A DNA stretch of 64,000 nt from Asparagopsis taxiformis (lineage: Eukaryota > Rhodophyta > Florideophyceae > Bonnemaisoniales > Bonnemaisoniaceae): assembly GCA_030407315.1 (NCBI GenBank), contig JALQPE010001895.1:1-64000 (forward strand), in the 5' to 3' direction. Numbering within the stretch: the first letter of the stretch is position 1; the number at the start of each line of letters is the position of its first letter. Made by a program: the position numbers and the translations under genes. Positions 42,501 through 51,195 of the stretch are shown here, piece after piece. The notes below the pieces were generated by a model. That model did not search any database and was not told the origin of the DNA. It saw only the letters and a list, made by a program, of their open reading frames with translations.

Positions 42501-43060
42501 CACTTCTCGGCATGCTGTACACCATTGACAACAATCTTCTGCTTTCCATTGATGCCATGGCACACAACGTGTACGTCGCGCCCTCAACTATTCCGGGGGC
42601 TGGTGACGGTCTTTTTGCCAGAGACCAGATCGACCCTGGTGACATTGTTGGATTTTATTTCGGTTCATTGGTTTACAGAGATCTCTATAAATCAAAAGGC
42701 AAGACGTTTGGAACAGGTCCCACCGCATTTACCGTGGAGCGCTTCAGAAGCTACGCTCTTCAAATCAAGGATTCGAATATATCTTGTTTGCTTCCTTCTA
42801 CTGCTGGAAGCCCCATATTTGTCGTCCCTTTCGAGTACTGTGTCGCTTCGAAAATCAATGACCCCAACTTTGTGGATCCAGCTGAGGGAACTGAACGTCC
42901 TTCACGCGCAGCTAACGTTAGTTTCTCGTCTCCCGTTCAAGAGCTCCTCGACGAGAATACTGTCTCAAACTATCAAGTTGTCTGTGTTACTGCCAACGTG
43001 CCGATCTCTGCTGGCTCTGAGCTGTTCATAGAATATGGTAATGACTACTTCTCAGTTTAA
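39563..43060 (+). CDS. DNA adenine-type methyltransferase fused to a SET domain
   Basis: 1165 residues, ATG at 39563. Residues ~30-95 look like a worn ParB-like domain (IIWVDPARVVSIP, then GDVTLVGGMDVCEE where others have VDGxHR). A beta-class amino-methyltransferase follows: motif IV TDPPY (669-672 for DPPY) comes before motif I DLFAGTF (~858-864), and VEGAQLVLTDPPYNS is typical of N6-adenine or N4-cytosine enzymes. Residues ~1000-1165 are a SET domain: VYVAPSTIPGAGDGLFA, GDIVGFYFGSLVY, RAANVSF in place of the usual NHxC, and GSELFIEYGNDY at the end. Residues 540-630 are a low-complexity linker with a KRKR cluster. A single nuclear protein that could methylate both DNA and protein is suggested; activity is unproven, and the SET Asn/His/Cys motif is altered. 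Confidence 0.82.
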   Translation: MVDTMKHGAVISASERGPTNPGDLYGDGTIIWVDPARVVSIPAIEGFGTAASDISSRVSLDFDALHLYGSITENGDVTLVGGMDVCEEIWSRPRTKTSRFLVRMSYESISSEPHTLISIVYHILRRERRVPFTESVAILAYLRDYWHDRERNEDNVPLAHRTLPGFRAAVKAMFQSKLPPAAVAVMEDWFGKAYHRHTFNIVQSLRTFSSSECDEGSNDVDTRVWDMFLTSCSLQDLSMSLFTPVFVVEEHRTTTKLPSSQSLHSQGSEPLPVAQYFHSVHTASRSSIGRESFVRQTLACQFFVAHTQLRTTDHGNWATPRVSSAFEKIIFLMAMLQMERDLKATPVRPRTRSSSNRTVLIRKESPASAQRLGYAIHVVVKAWDTLARALDVSTAEELLQPYLLYDQRMFKYHVLDSEERGFSPLRELKTLLHGRGAVRRLQHAKSISHRAVHRSVLQDAQMRLCASSFWAHITDITKDRKLFDQTVSSPKQNAFLCAFEAQEDSIETDSGRFTSIPGLQNVERQLTAFRNSELPQSTPEPNEELFGEADTSFAPVPASPSIEQNTDTGVKRKRLDNSNETDVPAKSARTSEPVSAHRRPSDTSTAESLDIESMRLGDPVSIPANLQNMKASCLHTLNCSFRDLLETYERIDIPAKPELVEGAQLVLTDPPYNSRRTAGRENSAYDILRQQEIVDTVATIAKVTRQGGHVLIFTSAALFYNWVYELRKVKTSTNTPMFSVDSQPIFCIRSPTHFTSPPYRFTTSLMNMSELVVHATKLGKGRKGWAMVNYKNAGYIPTRFRAWTNIIDNIPRISPSETVKYFDQTEQKNKVLRPEQKLVGLLQELIGRFSHQGDLVVDLFAGTFSTAVACLNMRHGQYRRFVGCEKYKDCFELSLPRVHTAFLRQVAIGNFAQLSNPSLQQLASSHLPVSEEGTVSKPTSGLPVATRLPPHLVSFLTSMWGIPDQYKQLGDLPVHKWPQSLLGMLYTIDNNLLLSIDAMAHNVYVAPSTIPGAGDGLFARDQIDPGDIVGFYFGSLVYRDLYKSKGKTFGTGPTAFTVERFRSYALQIKDSNISCLLPSTAGSPIFVVPFEYCVASKINDPNFVDPAEGTERPSRAANVSFSSPVQELLDENTVSNYQVVCVTANVPISAGSELFIEYGNDYFSV

Positions 43061-43229
43061 ACAGGAACGCATTGGCGTTTTTCACACCTACATCATGTTC
43101 TCCCTGCTTCCCATTACCCCGCAAATAGTAAAATAGGCAAAGTATGTTCTATCTCCTCATTCCCTCTAACATCCGCGATGATTAGGTGCATTTCTTTCCC
43201 ATGAACAGGACGAGGACCTGATCTACCTA
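43061..43229. other. Short intergenic spacer
   Basis: 169 bp between same-strand genes; nothing recognisable. Confidence 0.4.
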
Positions 43230-44763
43230 ATGTTCAGGTCTAGATCTCTTTTTACTAGAAAATCAGCACAAGTTACCACTCTGGTGTCCTCTCTTTTCAA
43301 CAACAGACTTGTGACATCCATGTTCGTCGCGTTTCGAACCATTGCAGAGTTCATCAAAACCTCTGTTACCCCAAACTCGTTCTGTGCAACATCTGTACCG
43401 TGTTCAAATGAAGATTCCTGCACTACTTTGCTTCTGGCTTCCCTTTCCTTCTCTCAGACATCCAGTTCTAATTCTGAGGTCAGGCAGTCCAAGAAATCCC
43501 TAATTGGAACAGCTGTGGGGAAAAAGCATGTGTTCCTGAAACGTGCTATTGTCGGAACTGCGTTTATTTCTATGGCAAATGACAGAATTGTACGATGGAA
43601 GGATTCGGCGACGAGGAATTCTGGTACCCTTGACCCTGGGGAGGAGGATGACCTGAACAGCAATACCATTTCTCGTGACTACGCACTTCGCAATGCAACC
43701 ATCGTGCCAACCAATAAGCCTGCTTGGTTGCAGATTTCGCAGCGGGCTCTTTTCCATGCCATGGATATTTCGATGCCAACGGAAACAGATCGACCTGCGG
43801 CACAGTCCACAACTCTACCAATCAATTATTCGAAACGTCGCCGACTCTCGGGTTCTAAAGGAGAACAGCGCCGTACTGGTTCTTCCTCATCTTCGTCTTC
43901 TTGTGTATCTAATCTTTCTCCTTCGGACTTACAGTCCATTCCGATCGTTACTTCGGCACTGCGGCAGCTCACACAGTTTTTCAATACTTCCCGGAAGCAG
44001 ATGAAAATGGAATTAGTCAAACATGCATTCTTCCTCATCCATCGAGATATGCAGGCTAAAGTTTCTCTTTCGCCTGACAATGACATTTCTGCATTGGATA
44101 TGTGTCCATCTGAAAAAATTCCGATAACTTCGAAAGCTTACGGCACAGGGGATGAGTCTCAAGCTATCTATTCCAAAAATGATGATATCTTCTCGGATTT
44201 TATTTTGAGTCGACCTGAGCTTCACATTCAGGTTACTTACAAAGTTCAGGTTAGCGGCGCCGTAGACGGCTCCTGCAATGCAGGTACAAAGGTGCAGGTA
44301 CAAAGGCCCCGGTTGAGAGATTGGCCGTCTGTTCTTTTTCTTTTCTTACATTAGCTATGATATTGTTGTGTAGTTTCTGCCAATGCACACAACTCGAGAT
44401 GCTCTGTCACGAACCCCATTCAATTCAGGCATGTTATCGCATTGCAATTTGCCTGCACGGGTTATTCACCACAGCCCTTACAATGGCGCCTACCGGTAAT
44501 TTCGGGAATGATGGATTCCCTCTGCGTGTTACATGGGGTCACATCGACCTCCGTGATTACCTCATGGGGGTGATTGCCTTCTAGGTATTATTAGGAAGAA
44601 GAGAAACATCACTGGAGAGGAATACATGTCGGTGCGGTTCGATTCTAATGCCACACAGATGGAACAATCCTACGAAAACCCAACAGCCAGGGTAGCATCT
44701 AATGTTCATTGTGTACCTCTAGAGGAAGATGATGAACTTGGTATATCTTTAATTGATGTGTAG
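43230..44763 (+). CDS. Unrecognised gene, probably interrupted by introns or frameshifts
   Basis: The first frame (ATG 43230, 374 codons to 44354) has a Ser-rich stretch with NYSKRRRLSGSKG (possible nuclear signal) near residue 206. Two later frames look coding and abut it: 44380-44583 (LEMLCHEPHSIQ...GNFGNDGFPLRVTWGHIDL) and 44560-44763 (CLLGIIRKKRNITGEEYM through a final acidic LEEDDELGISLIDV before TAG). The three pieces together look like one gene broken by an intron near 44300-44350 (GTACAAAG donor-like, CATTAG acceptor-like) and a one-base shift near 44570. I recognise no domain. It lies just downstream of, and on the same strand as, the methyltransferase-SET gene. Confidence 0.45.
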
Positions 44764-44890
44764 ATTTCTGTTTACTGTTCTGCTATCTTTGCCTACGTAA
44801 CCTGGCATTGTTTGCCTCTAGTTCTCAGTATACATGTGTCTCTATTAGCCTGGCAGAACCGTTTTTGCTTTATTCATTGCACTACTGGTA

Positions 44891-46585
44891 TCATTTTATG
44901 TACTCCTCTGCCCTTTTGTCTGAAAAGTTATACCCCACCACGTCTTTGACTAGATCTTCCGATATCAACTTGTCTATTCGCCATGGTTCGCCAAAACCTC
45001 GGAATACGACGTAGGGTATATGAATTCGAAATGTTCCCCACAACACATCCCCTGTCTGTCCCCTTTTCTTATGCGTTATCGGTTGCCATTCTATACGAAA
45101 ACTCTTCTTCCCGTCACCTTTCCGCCCTTCCCGACTCGCATCCCCGTCAGGCCTCCTATGTACGGCACAAATCGATGGGCATTTTTTCAGCTCCATGCCA
45201 TGCACATATTGACCTTGGACCGCAGAACTACTCTTGCGCACTAGGCACCACGTGTTCGATTTTGCTCCGGATACGCAGAACGAGCTACTGCCAATTGCAA
45301 CAGATGATGGATCTCCGTTCGTCGTTTCTGTGCACAACAATGCACCAAGCAAGCGCAAGAACAATGGCCTCCTAGGCCGATTTCCGCTAATCACTCCCCC
45401 TTCTTCCTCTTCCACTGCCGCTCCAGGCTTTCGTCTGTGCAGCAATGACTCCATTCGCCACGGGTGAGGTAATCCTAACAAGTCCGATACTGCTGCAAAA
45501 CTGAAACATGTAATGTTCACAGCTTCAGAACCAGTTCCGCTCACTGCCTCATGAAGCCCAGGGTAAACTTTGTAATAACATCCTGCATACAACTCTGTTG
45601 TTCCCTTCAACATTTCCCGGAATACGGTTGTGCTCAATGAAGCAGGAATATGCACTGGACCACTCACAACTGTCCCACTGGTACATGCACCATCCACCTC
45701 ACTATGCGGAAAATCCGTCCCGGAGTTTGACAACGTAACTCTGTTTGCCTGTTCTACAGCTTTCTCGACTGAGCGGCGCAAAAGCATCAATAGAACCGGT
45801 CCAGTGGACGTGAGTGCAGGTTCTATTGCAACTTTCCCATCGTAAACCATCCGATGATCGCCACCACTTCCAGAAAGAATAATACTTTCTAGTGTTCTCT
45901 GCCTCTTCTCCATGCCACTGTATGTGTTGGAATCAAGTACCGATTCCACTTTTGGCTTCTTCTTTTGCGGGGACATCGCTTCAGATTCACCATCCGATTC
46001 GACATGATGTTCCACTCCGGCCTCTTCGTAGTCCACAACCTCTCCGTTGCTCCTTCGCCACGGTGTTGGTGGCTGACCCCCGGACATCAACTTACTTCCC
46101 AGCACAAATTTTACGTGTTCATAGGAGACGCAAGGGTAATTCCTTTCAGGAATTGCATCGTATAACAATCTGCCTTCTGCAACCACTATTTCATCATGCC
46201 TTGGCTTCACAGAATCCGAATACCGCCACTTTGACACTTCCGTTACTGCAATATCCTTTTCCTCCGTCGTCAACTTCACAATTGCAGTATCCAAATCCTG
46301 ACCCTGCTGCTCCACCACTCCGGGCGTGTACACGCCATCTCCTCTGTCCACATCGATGCGGTCACCCACTGATGGTTTACCCGAGCAAATAGGATACTGC
46401 TCGGGAAGTTTCATTTCCACTACCACAGCCTTCCACCACATTGAGTCGTCCCCCACCTGGAACCATACCTCTATTTGGGTGCCGACAGACGGAAGTGCAT
46501 CAACAGCTGCAGCTCGTTCACGCTCCCGACACGCTACTGCTTTTTCGCTTTGGCGCCTAATTCGCAATGATTCCCGCCTGGTCAT
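44891..46585 (-). CDS. Unrecognised basic protein with a possible Tudor/chromo-like region
   Basis: I take the ATG at 46585 (564 residues, MTRRESLRIRRQ); the frame extends to 46663 only without an ATG. Residues ~30-130 contain two tandem small-barrel-like segments (VWFQVGDDSMWWKAVVVEM and GDRIDVDRGDGVYTPGVVEQ), reminiscent of Tudor or Agenet modules that read methylated chromatin. Then come an acidic patch, KKKPKVES, and a longer unrecognised half ending with a conserved-looking FRIHIPYVVFRGFGEPWRIDKL. It is convergent with the gene at 43230-44763, leaving only ~130 bp between them. The Tudor/Agenet suggestion is weak and comes from residue pattern alone. Confidence 0.6.
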   Translation of the reverse strand: MTRRESLRIRRQSEKAVACRERERAAAVDALPSVGTQIEVWFQVGDDSMWWKAVVVEMKLPEQYPICSGKPSVGDRIDVDRGDGVYTPGVVEQQGQDLDTAIVKLTTEEKDIAVTEVSKWRYSDSVKPRHDEIVVAEGRLLYDAIPERNYPCVSYEHVKFVLGSKLMSGGQPPTPWRRSNGEVVDYEEAGVEHHVESDGESEAMSPQKKKPKVESVLDSNTYSGMEKRQRTLESIILSGSGGDHRMVYDGKVAIEPALTSTGPVLLMLLRRSVEKAVEQANRVTLSNSGTDFPHSEVDGACTSGTVVSGPVHIPASLSTTVFREMLKGTTELYAGCYYKVYPGLHEAVSGTGSEAVNITCFSFAAVSDLLGLPHPWRMESLLHRRKPGAAVEEEEGGVISGNRPRRPLFLRLLGALLCTETTNGDPSSVAIGSSSFCVSGAKSNTWCLVRKSSSAVQGQYVHGMELKKCPSICAVHRRPDGDASREGRKGDGKKSFRIEWQPITHKKRGQTGDVLWGTFRIHIPYVVFRGFGEPWRIDKLISEDLVKDVVGYNFSDKRAEEYIK

Positions 46586-46663
46586 AGTTCCTCCACCAAA
46601 TAAAGATACTAGAGCCCACAATTTGCAATTCTGTTTAGGAAAAGTCTTCGTTGACTTCTTCAA

Positions 46664-47517
46664 TACTACTCACCCATATCCGTAACGTCCAATTTTGCAT
46701 TTTTACCGTATGATACGAAATCACTACAATGTTCCCCACTGCCACAAAAGTTGTCAACTACACTACTACTGCGTTTATGTTACTAATAACGCTTAAAGCC
46801 AGGGCGAAAATCACTATTCGGGTCAATCCCGTGTATAGGGGAGTGGCTTGATTACAGACTTTAGCGACTAAAATAGTAACCAAGCCGTATTATCTGTGCT
46901 AAAAATCAATGTAGATGGTTCCATTCTTTCGACCATACCCTATCTATGATAAAACAATGACCATATCGAGATAGGATAGTTAAAGCCATACACTTTGCAT
47001 TTCTCCTCTTCCATATGATATCATATTCCTCATGGACATCCAAAATGTGACTTCATCTACGTGGATATCACATGGGAACAGTCAGTACCAGTCCATCTCT
47101 CTACCGTCCTTGCACCCCTACGGCTGCCATCCATTGCACAGACTGGAGTGACCATCAAAGATCATGGTTCCAGTCCATCATGGTACTGTCATACATATGG
47201 TTCCGCCGTTCCATCATTCCAGCATAGAATTTCCAAAAATAATGGAATATGCCACCTCTGGTCACCGTCATGACCAACGCGACGTGTCTTTGTCCTTTCC
47301 AATGTTATTTTTCCGTACAGTACTGGAAAATTCCACCTGTCACGGTGCTTACACCCACTCCCACGGTGCAGTTCCATTCCATTACATTCTTTACGGTATT
47401 TCCACTACTTATCTATGGCACGGCGCCGGTAATTTCTGGGATTTTTTTGATGGTTTGCCATTCCACTAATTTCTAATGGTCCAGACCATAAAATTTACTG
47501 GTTTTTCAAAAAATTGC
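46664..47517. other. About 850 bp without a gene
   Basis: 47050-47480 is dense in TTCCATT / CCATGGTACTGTC and CAGTACTGGAA motifs, resembling inverted 27240-27610. This suggests the end region of a transposon family; clear termini were not found. Confidence 0.4.
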
Positions 47518-48192
47518 TTATGCTGTGAATAGGCGACGCGGCAGGTTCTTGTTGTGATTTCGGATGATAGACAACGCTTGGAAATACATCAATACCTCGA
47601 ACGTTTCCGGTGGAGCAAGAACGAAGGCGCTTGGTTCCCCGCGCTGCGGCGCCTGTAGTGGCGAAGGAAGCATGTTACATCCAATAAGGAAGGTCTGCGG
47701 CACGATCCCAGAAAGGATGCAGTGCTCAACCCATTGCCCGATACGCTCATCCTGTCTTGAAAACTCGGCAATCGGTAATGCCAGACGAACAATCTGCTTG
47801 GCTCGCTCAACGTTCATCTCTGCCATGACGATTTCGGCAACATCCGCCTCGACTCCAGCATTCTTCCAACGACCGCTGAAGGACATGCTGAGTCGACCTT
47901 GCAGCGCCAGAAATTGTTCTTCCGTGCCCTGCGCAACCCAAGCGCCAAGGTCCGCGTATGTGAAACCTCCCGGCTTGTCCGTCAAGTCTGCGAAACTTGA
48001 GTGGGCGAACAAATCCAGCAAGAGGCGGAGGAAGTCTTTGCCAGCGAGAGTAGTTTCGCGGGCGGCGCGACCTACGTTTCGACGTGTACCCATGTCACTA
48101 GAATCCTCCCAAGGGCTAGCGGGTTCGCGCAGAATTGGCACGGTTGCGTCGTCAACGATCGGATTGCTGTTGCGCCTGCGCTTATTCGTCAT
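47518..48192 (-). CDS. Hypothetical 224-residue protein
   Basis: ATG at 48192 (MTNKRRRNSNPIVDD), open to 47518. The basic start could be a nuclear signal. The body is predicted mostly helical (LRLLLDLFAHSSFADL; NVERAKQIVRLALPIAEF), with no cysteine motif or catalytic signature I know. Base composition is more GC-rich than its flanks, so it may be cargo or a gag-like remnant. A plus-strand frame of similar length (47564-48202) covers the same bases and is probably its shadow; which strand is real cannot be settled here. Confidence 0.4.
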   Translation of the reverse strand: MTNKRRRNSNPIVDDATVPILREPASPWEDSSDMGTRRNVGRAARETTLAGKDFLRLLLDLFAHSSFADLTDKPGGFTYADLGAWVAQGTEEQFLALQGRLSMSFSGRWKNAGVEADVAEIVMAEMNVERAKQIVRLALPIAEFSRQDERIGQWVEHCILSGIVPQTFLIGCNMLPSPLQAPQRGEPSAFVLAPPETFEVLMYFQALSIIRNHNKNLPRRLFTA

Positions 48193-49884
48193 AATGGAAT
48201 GAGTGGAAATTCGGTACAGGATGGCGACCGCTCGGCGAGACAGTCAAATTTGACGACGTATCTCGTGACGTTTGCACTCTTTCGTGAGGAACACTGGTTG
48301 ATATCGAACGGAACAGAGTATACGGGTACACAGCACTGGAAAGGTCTTGAAACCCGTAACCGGTGTAGGTAATGAGTTGTGACGGATACGTGGTAGAGAA
48401 AAATATTAAAAAGATTGTGATTCCCTGTCTTTGAGTGTTGTACTGCACGGCCGCCATGGCGACTGTGACTGCAGTCACATAGGTTGTCACAGGTGCATCA
48501 CGCTTACCAGGTGAGCGACATCCGGACGGCCACTGGACATGGGGATGTCCAGCTCAGATGCATTGCTGGCCAGACCAGAAATTCTACAATTTCGGGCAGA
48601 AAAAATATTGCAAAAGACATCGATTTCGGCGGTCGATTGTGCCGTACGGCACATCCACATCTCAAAAACATGTTCACATGTGCATGTTTTTGAGAATAGT
48701 CCAAATTTTAATTCAAATCAGGATGCAGATATTCGTCTTCTAGCATTGTCAGAACACATTCGTATAACCACATTTGGAGAACCTGAGCCCAGAGCTATCG
48801 GTTTTGGCGGGAGCTAAGCCATATCTCATATAATCAGTAACTACTTCCCGCCAGCTGAGTGGTGGAACCCCTGCTATTTCTACCAACGAGACATACGGGG
48901 TGTCAACTCGGCAATCGTATATGATTTTGGTGCTAAATTTATTCAAGAGACGAATGGGCTTCGAAAAGGAGCCCAACAACGTCTTCTTGTGATCCATGGG
49001 TATAGGACTACTCTATTCTTCTCCAGGCTTCCACCATAGCCTCCTCCACCCCCGTTAATGGAAAGAATATCCGAACCGCACCTCAACATGTTCTTCTTGT
49101 GATCCATGGGTACTGACATCTCACATGTTCTCCAGGCTTCCACCATAGCCTCCTCCACCTCCGTTAATGGAAAGAATATCCGAACCGGACCTGAACATGT
49201 TTTTCTTCTCATCCATGGGTACTGACATCTCACATGTTCTCAACATGTGAGATGTCAGTACCGGAGAAGTTCTCCAGGCTTCCTCCGTAGCCACCTCCTC
49301 CACCTCCGTCTGTGGGAATCAACACAACATCACCACTGCGTCTTACCTCACATCCACATCTCTCCGGGATGAAAACGGACGGACGACATAGGGTTTGTAG
49401 ACGTTTAGAATCTTGTTAGAAAAAAGTAAACGAAAGAGAACTTCTCTTTCATTGAATGACATCTCGTCCCTGTCGCAATATGTTCCATTTTCAATTTCTC
49501 GGGTTGCACACCCATCATGGGTGATCAAGGCCTGGATCGAACCCTCCGAGGGTCTTCGATGGATAAGACAGATAGTGGAAGGCTTTTAAGCCTGTGACCA
49601 AGCGGCTATTGATTGGTTGGAGGAAGGAAATTACATTGCTATCCATGTGCATTGATTATGTGCAAGAAAAATCACCCAGCACAATAGCTGAAGCAAAATA
49701 CATGAAGGAGAGAAGAGAATCGACGGGAAATCATTGGATCAGACTATGAAATCGCATATGGTGCAGTCATTGAAGTACCTACTGCCCGACTTGCACCGCA
49801 AATTGTGCCATAGTTGAAGCACTTGCTGTAGCTTTTCTAGAACGAGTATTGTTTAATTGATTCACATCGCATCGCACACATTTT
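48193..49884. other. About 1.7 kb of repeats and hairpins without a supported gene
   Basis: Contains TGTGACTGCAGTCACA (48466), a hairpin with 12-nt perfect arms CTCAAAAACATG...CATGTTTTTGAG (48661-48694), the 108-bp repeats at 48970-49315, and a tRNA-like remnant near 49530-49610 (see rejected items). Open frames are short. Confidence 0.5.
48970..49315 (-). repeat. About 108-bp tandem repeats with a perfect hairpin
   Basis: Three diverged copies of a unit that on the minus strand would read INGGGGGYGGSLEN followed by a stop in most copies. One copy carries a 45-nt hairpin with perfect 21-nt arms and a 3-nt loop (49218-49262). The Gly-rich reading may be a relic of a coding repeat. Confidence 0.8.
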
Positions 49885-51195
49885 CTATTTTGCTTGTGTA
49901 CTCTTCTGTTGCATGTTTGCACAAACAGCACAGATTCGCTCATTTGTCTCGCCTCCACTGCATAAGTCATGCACCTTTTTTCGGCACTTTGTGCAAACAG
50001 TGAGTAGGCGCTCGGGCCGTTGAGCATCAGGGTTATTTGCGAGGATACATAACGGTCCTGATGCACATATCACGGACTTTCTCGATGATGGACCATTGGT
50101 TGTATTGGGGCGTGGTAGTTCCGTAGTTTCTCTATTTTCGGATGAGATATGTGAGGAATACGCAATATCGTTCTGGTCAGAAAGATTTGTGGCATCTGAG
50201 CTCTTCTCAGAGGGATCAGCATCGGTTTCAGACAGCTCTTGTCTCTCTTTGCCGAATTCATCTTCTTGGAACTCTTCAGTATCTTCGGTACTGGAGTTGT
50301 ATCCGAATCTGGAAAGGATACAAATAGTCTCAGCCTGTGATTCGCCTACTCCCAGTGTCCGAGATCTTGTATTACGAGTGCTCTGTGTTGAATTATTTAT
50401 GTCCTCCGCGCACCTCAGTAAACGATTCCTAGCCAATCTGAAACAATCGCTGCTCTGCTCCACAAGTGTGCAAGACCTTCTTGTGGCGAGGCAGGAAATT
50501 CCAGTTGTCATTGTACCTGCATACGTGTCCAGCACATTCCCATCCTCCGGAGCGAATGTAGTCATAATCTCTGCCAAAAGGAATGGATTCTTCTCTTCGA
50601 CACGCACTCTAGCTCGGCTGTTTGGGTATGTGAGCTTGTTCCTAACTATAGGAATGTTATCGATAACATTGAATTTTCGTTTGTGGGATACTCGAAGCAG
50701 ACAGTATTGAGATTGGAGATTTGCTTTGAAACCAGATGGGTGTTGCCCGGCACATCTACCAACTAGTGCAAATTCCACGGCATTCTGTGGGAATGTATTA
50801 TTTCTTGTACGTTGGAGTCCGGAACTCTCTTTGACAAATGTCAGTGGATGTTGCATCATTGAAATATCTGTTGTCCGGAATGCATTGAACCATCTTGGCA
50901 GTAAATGAAATGATGAAAATATCACGACATATCCGCCCGGCTTAACCATTCTTCTCGTGAACTGTACAAATGACTCCATCTCAGCATCGTCTATGTAATC
51001 ACTGTACTCAGACCCTGTATGAGAGGCATTTGGTTTCACCATATATGGAGGATCCGTTAGCACGAGGTCGAACGTTTGCTCTTCAGATACAACAGTGTTG
51101 CGATAGTGCTGCCAGGACATTTGGTAGCATCTCATATTGTATGATTCAAGCAGAAAAATCCCATTTGAGTCCTTTGTTCCTGTACTAGTATTCAA
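49885..51195 (-). CDS. Beta-class DNA methyltransferase with C-terminal PHD-like finger (element C)
   Basis: The frame opens at a TTG; the first ATG is ~20 codons in, so the N-terminus probably comes from the overlapping ParB-like frame by splicing. Motif IV DLVLTDPPY lies near residues 43-51. RMVKPGGYVVIFSSF follows, and motif I VLDTYAGTMTTGISCL (~221-236) comes after: the beta-class order seen in N6-adenine enzymes such as CcrM. A ~100-residue acidic linker precedes a zinc finger (ICASGPLC ... VCTKCRKKVHDLC ... ICAVC), PHD-like in spacing. The stop is at 49885. The DNA coding the finger is a perfect inverted copy of 56614-56777. The target base and site are unknown. Confidence 0.8.
   Translation of the reverse strand: MNTSTGTKDSNGIFLLESYNMRCYQMSWQHYRNTVVSEEQTFDLVLTDPPYMVKPNASHTGSEYSDYIDDAEMESFVQFTRRMVKPGGYVVIFSSFHLLPRWFNAFRTTDISMMQHPLTFVKESSGLQRTRNNTFPQNAVEFALVGRCAGQHPSGFKANLQSQYCLLRVSHKRKFNVIDNIPIVRNKLTYPNSRARVRVEEKNPFLLAEIMTTFAPEDGNVLDTYAGTMTTGISCLATRRSCTLVEQSSDCFRLARNRLLRCAEDINNSTQSTRNTRSRTLGVGESQAETICILSRFGYNSSTEDTEEFQEDEFGKERQELSETDADPSEKSSDATNLSDQNDIAYSSHISSENRETTELPRPNTTNGPSSRKSVICASGPLCILANNPDAQRPERLLTVCTKCRKKVHDLCSGGETNERICAVCANMQQKSTQAK
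49918..50081 (-). repeat. Inverted repeat arm encoding the PHD-like finger (left)
   Basis: 164 bp, identical without a mismatch to 56614-56777 in inverted orientation. It codes the C-terminal finger of the methyltransferase. Confidence 0.97.

Noticed and set aside
42285..43031. 248-codon alternate plus frame in the SET region
   Set aside because: The SET motifs are in the other frame; this one is a shifted shadow.
49530..49620. tRNA gene on the minus strand (GGTTCGATCC box, GCC...GGC arm, 5-bp acceptor-like pairing)
   Set aside because: The T stem pairs only at its first base pair and no 7-nt anticodon loop with a 5-bp stem can be drawn. At most it is a tRNA-derived remnant.
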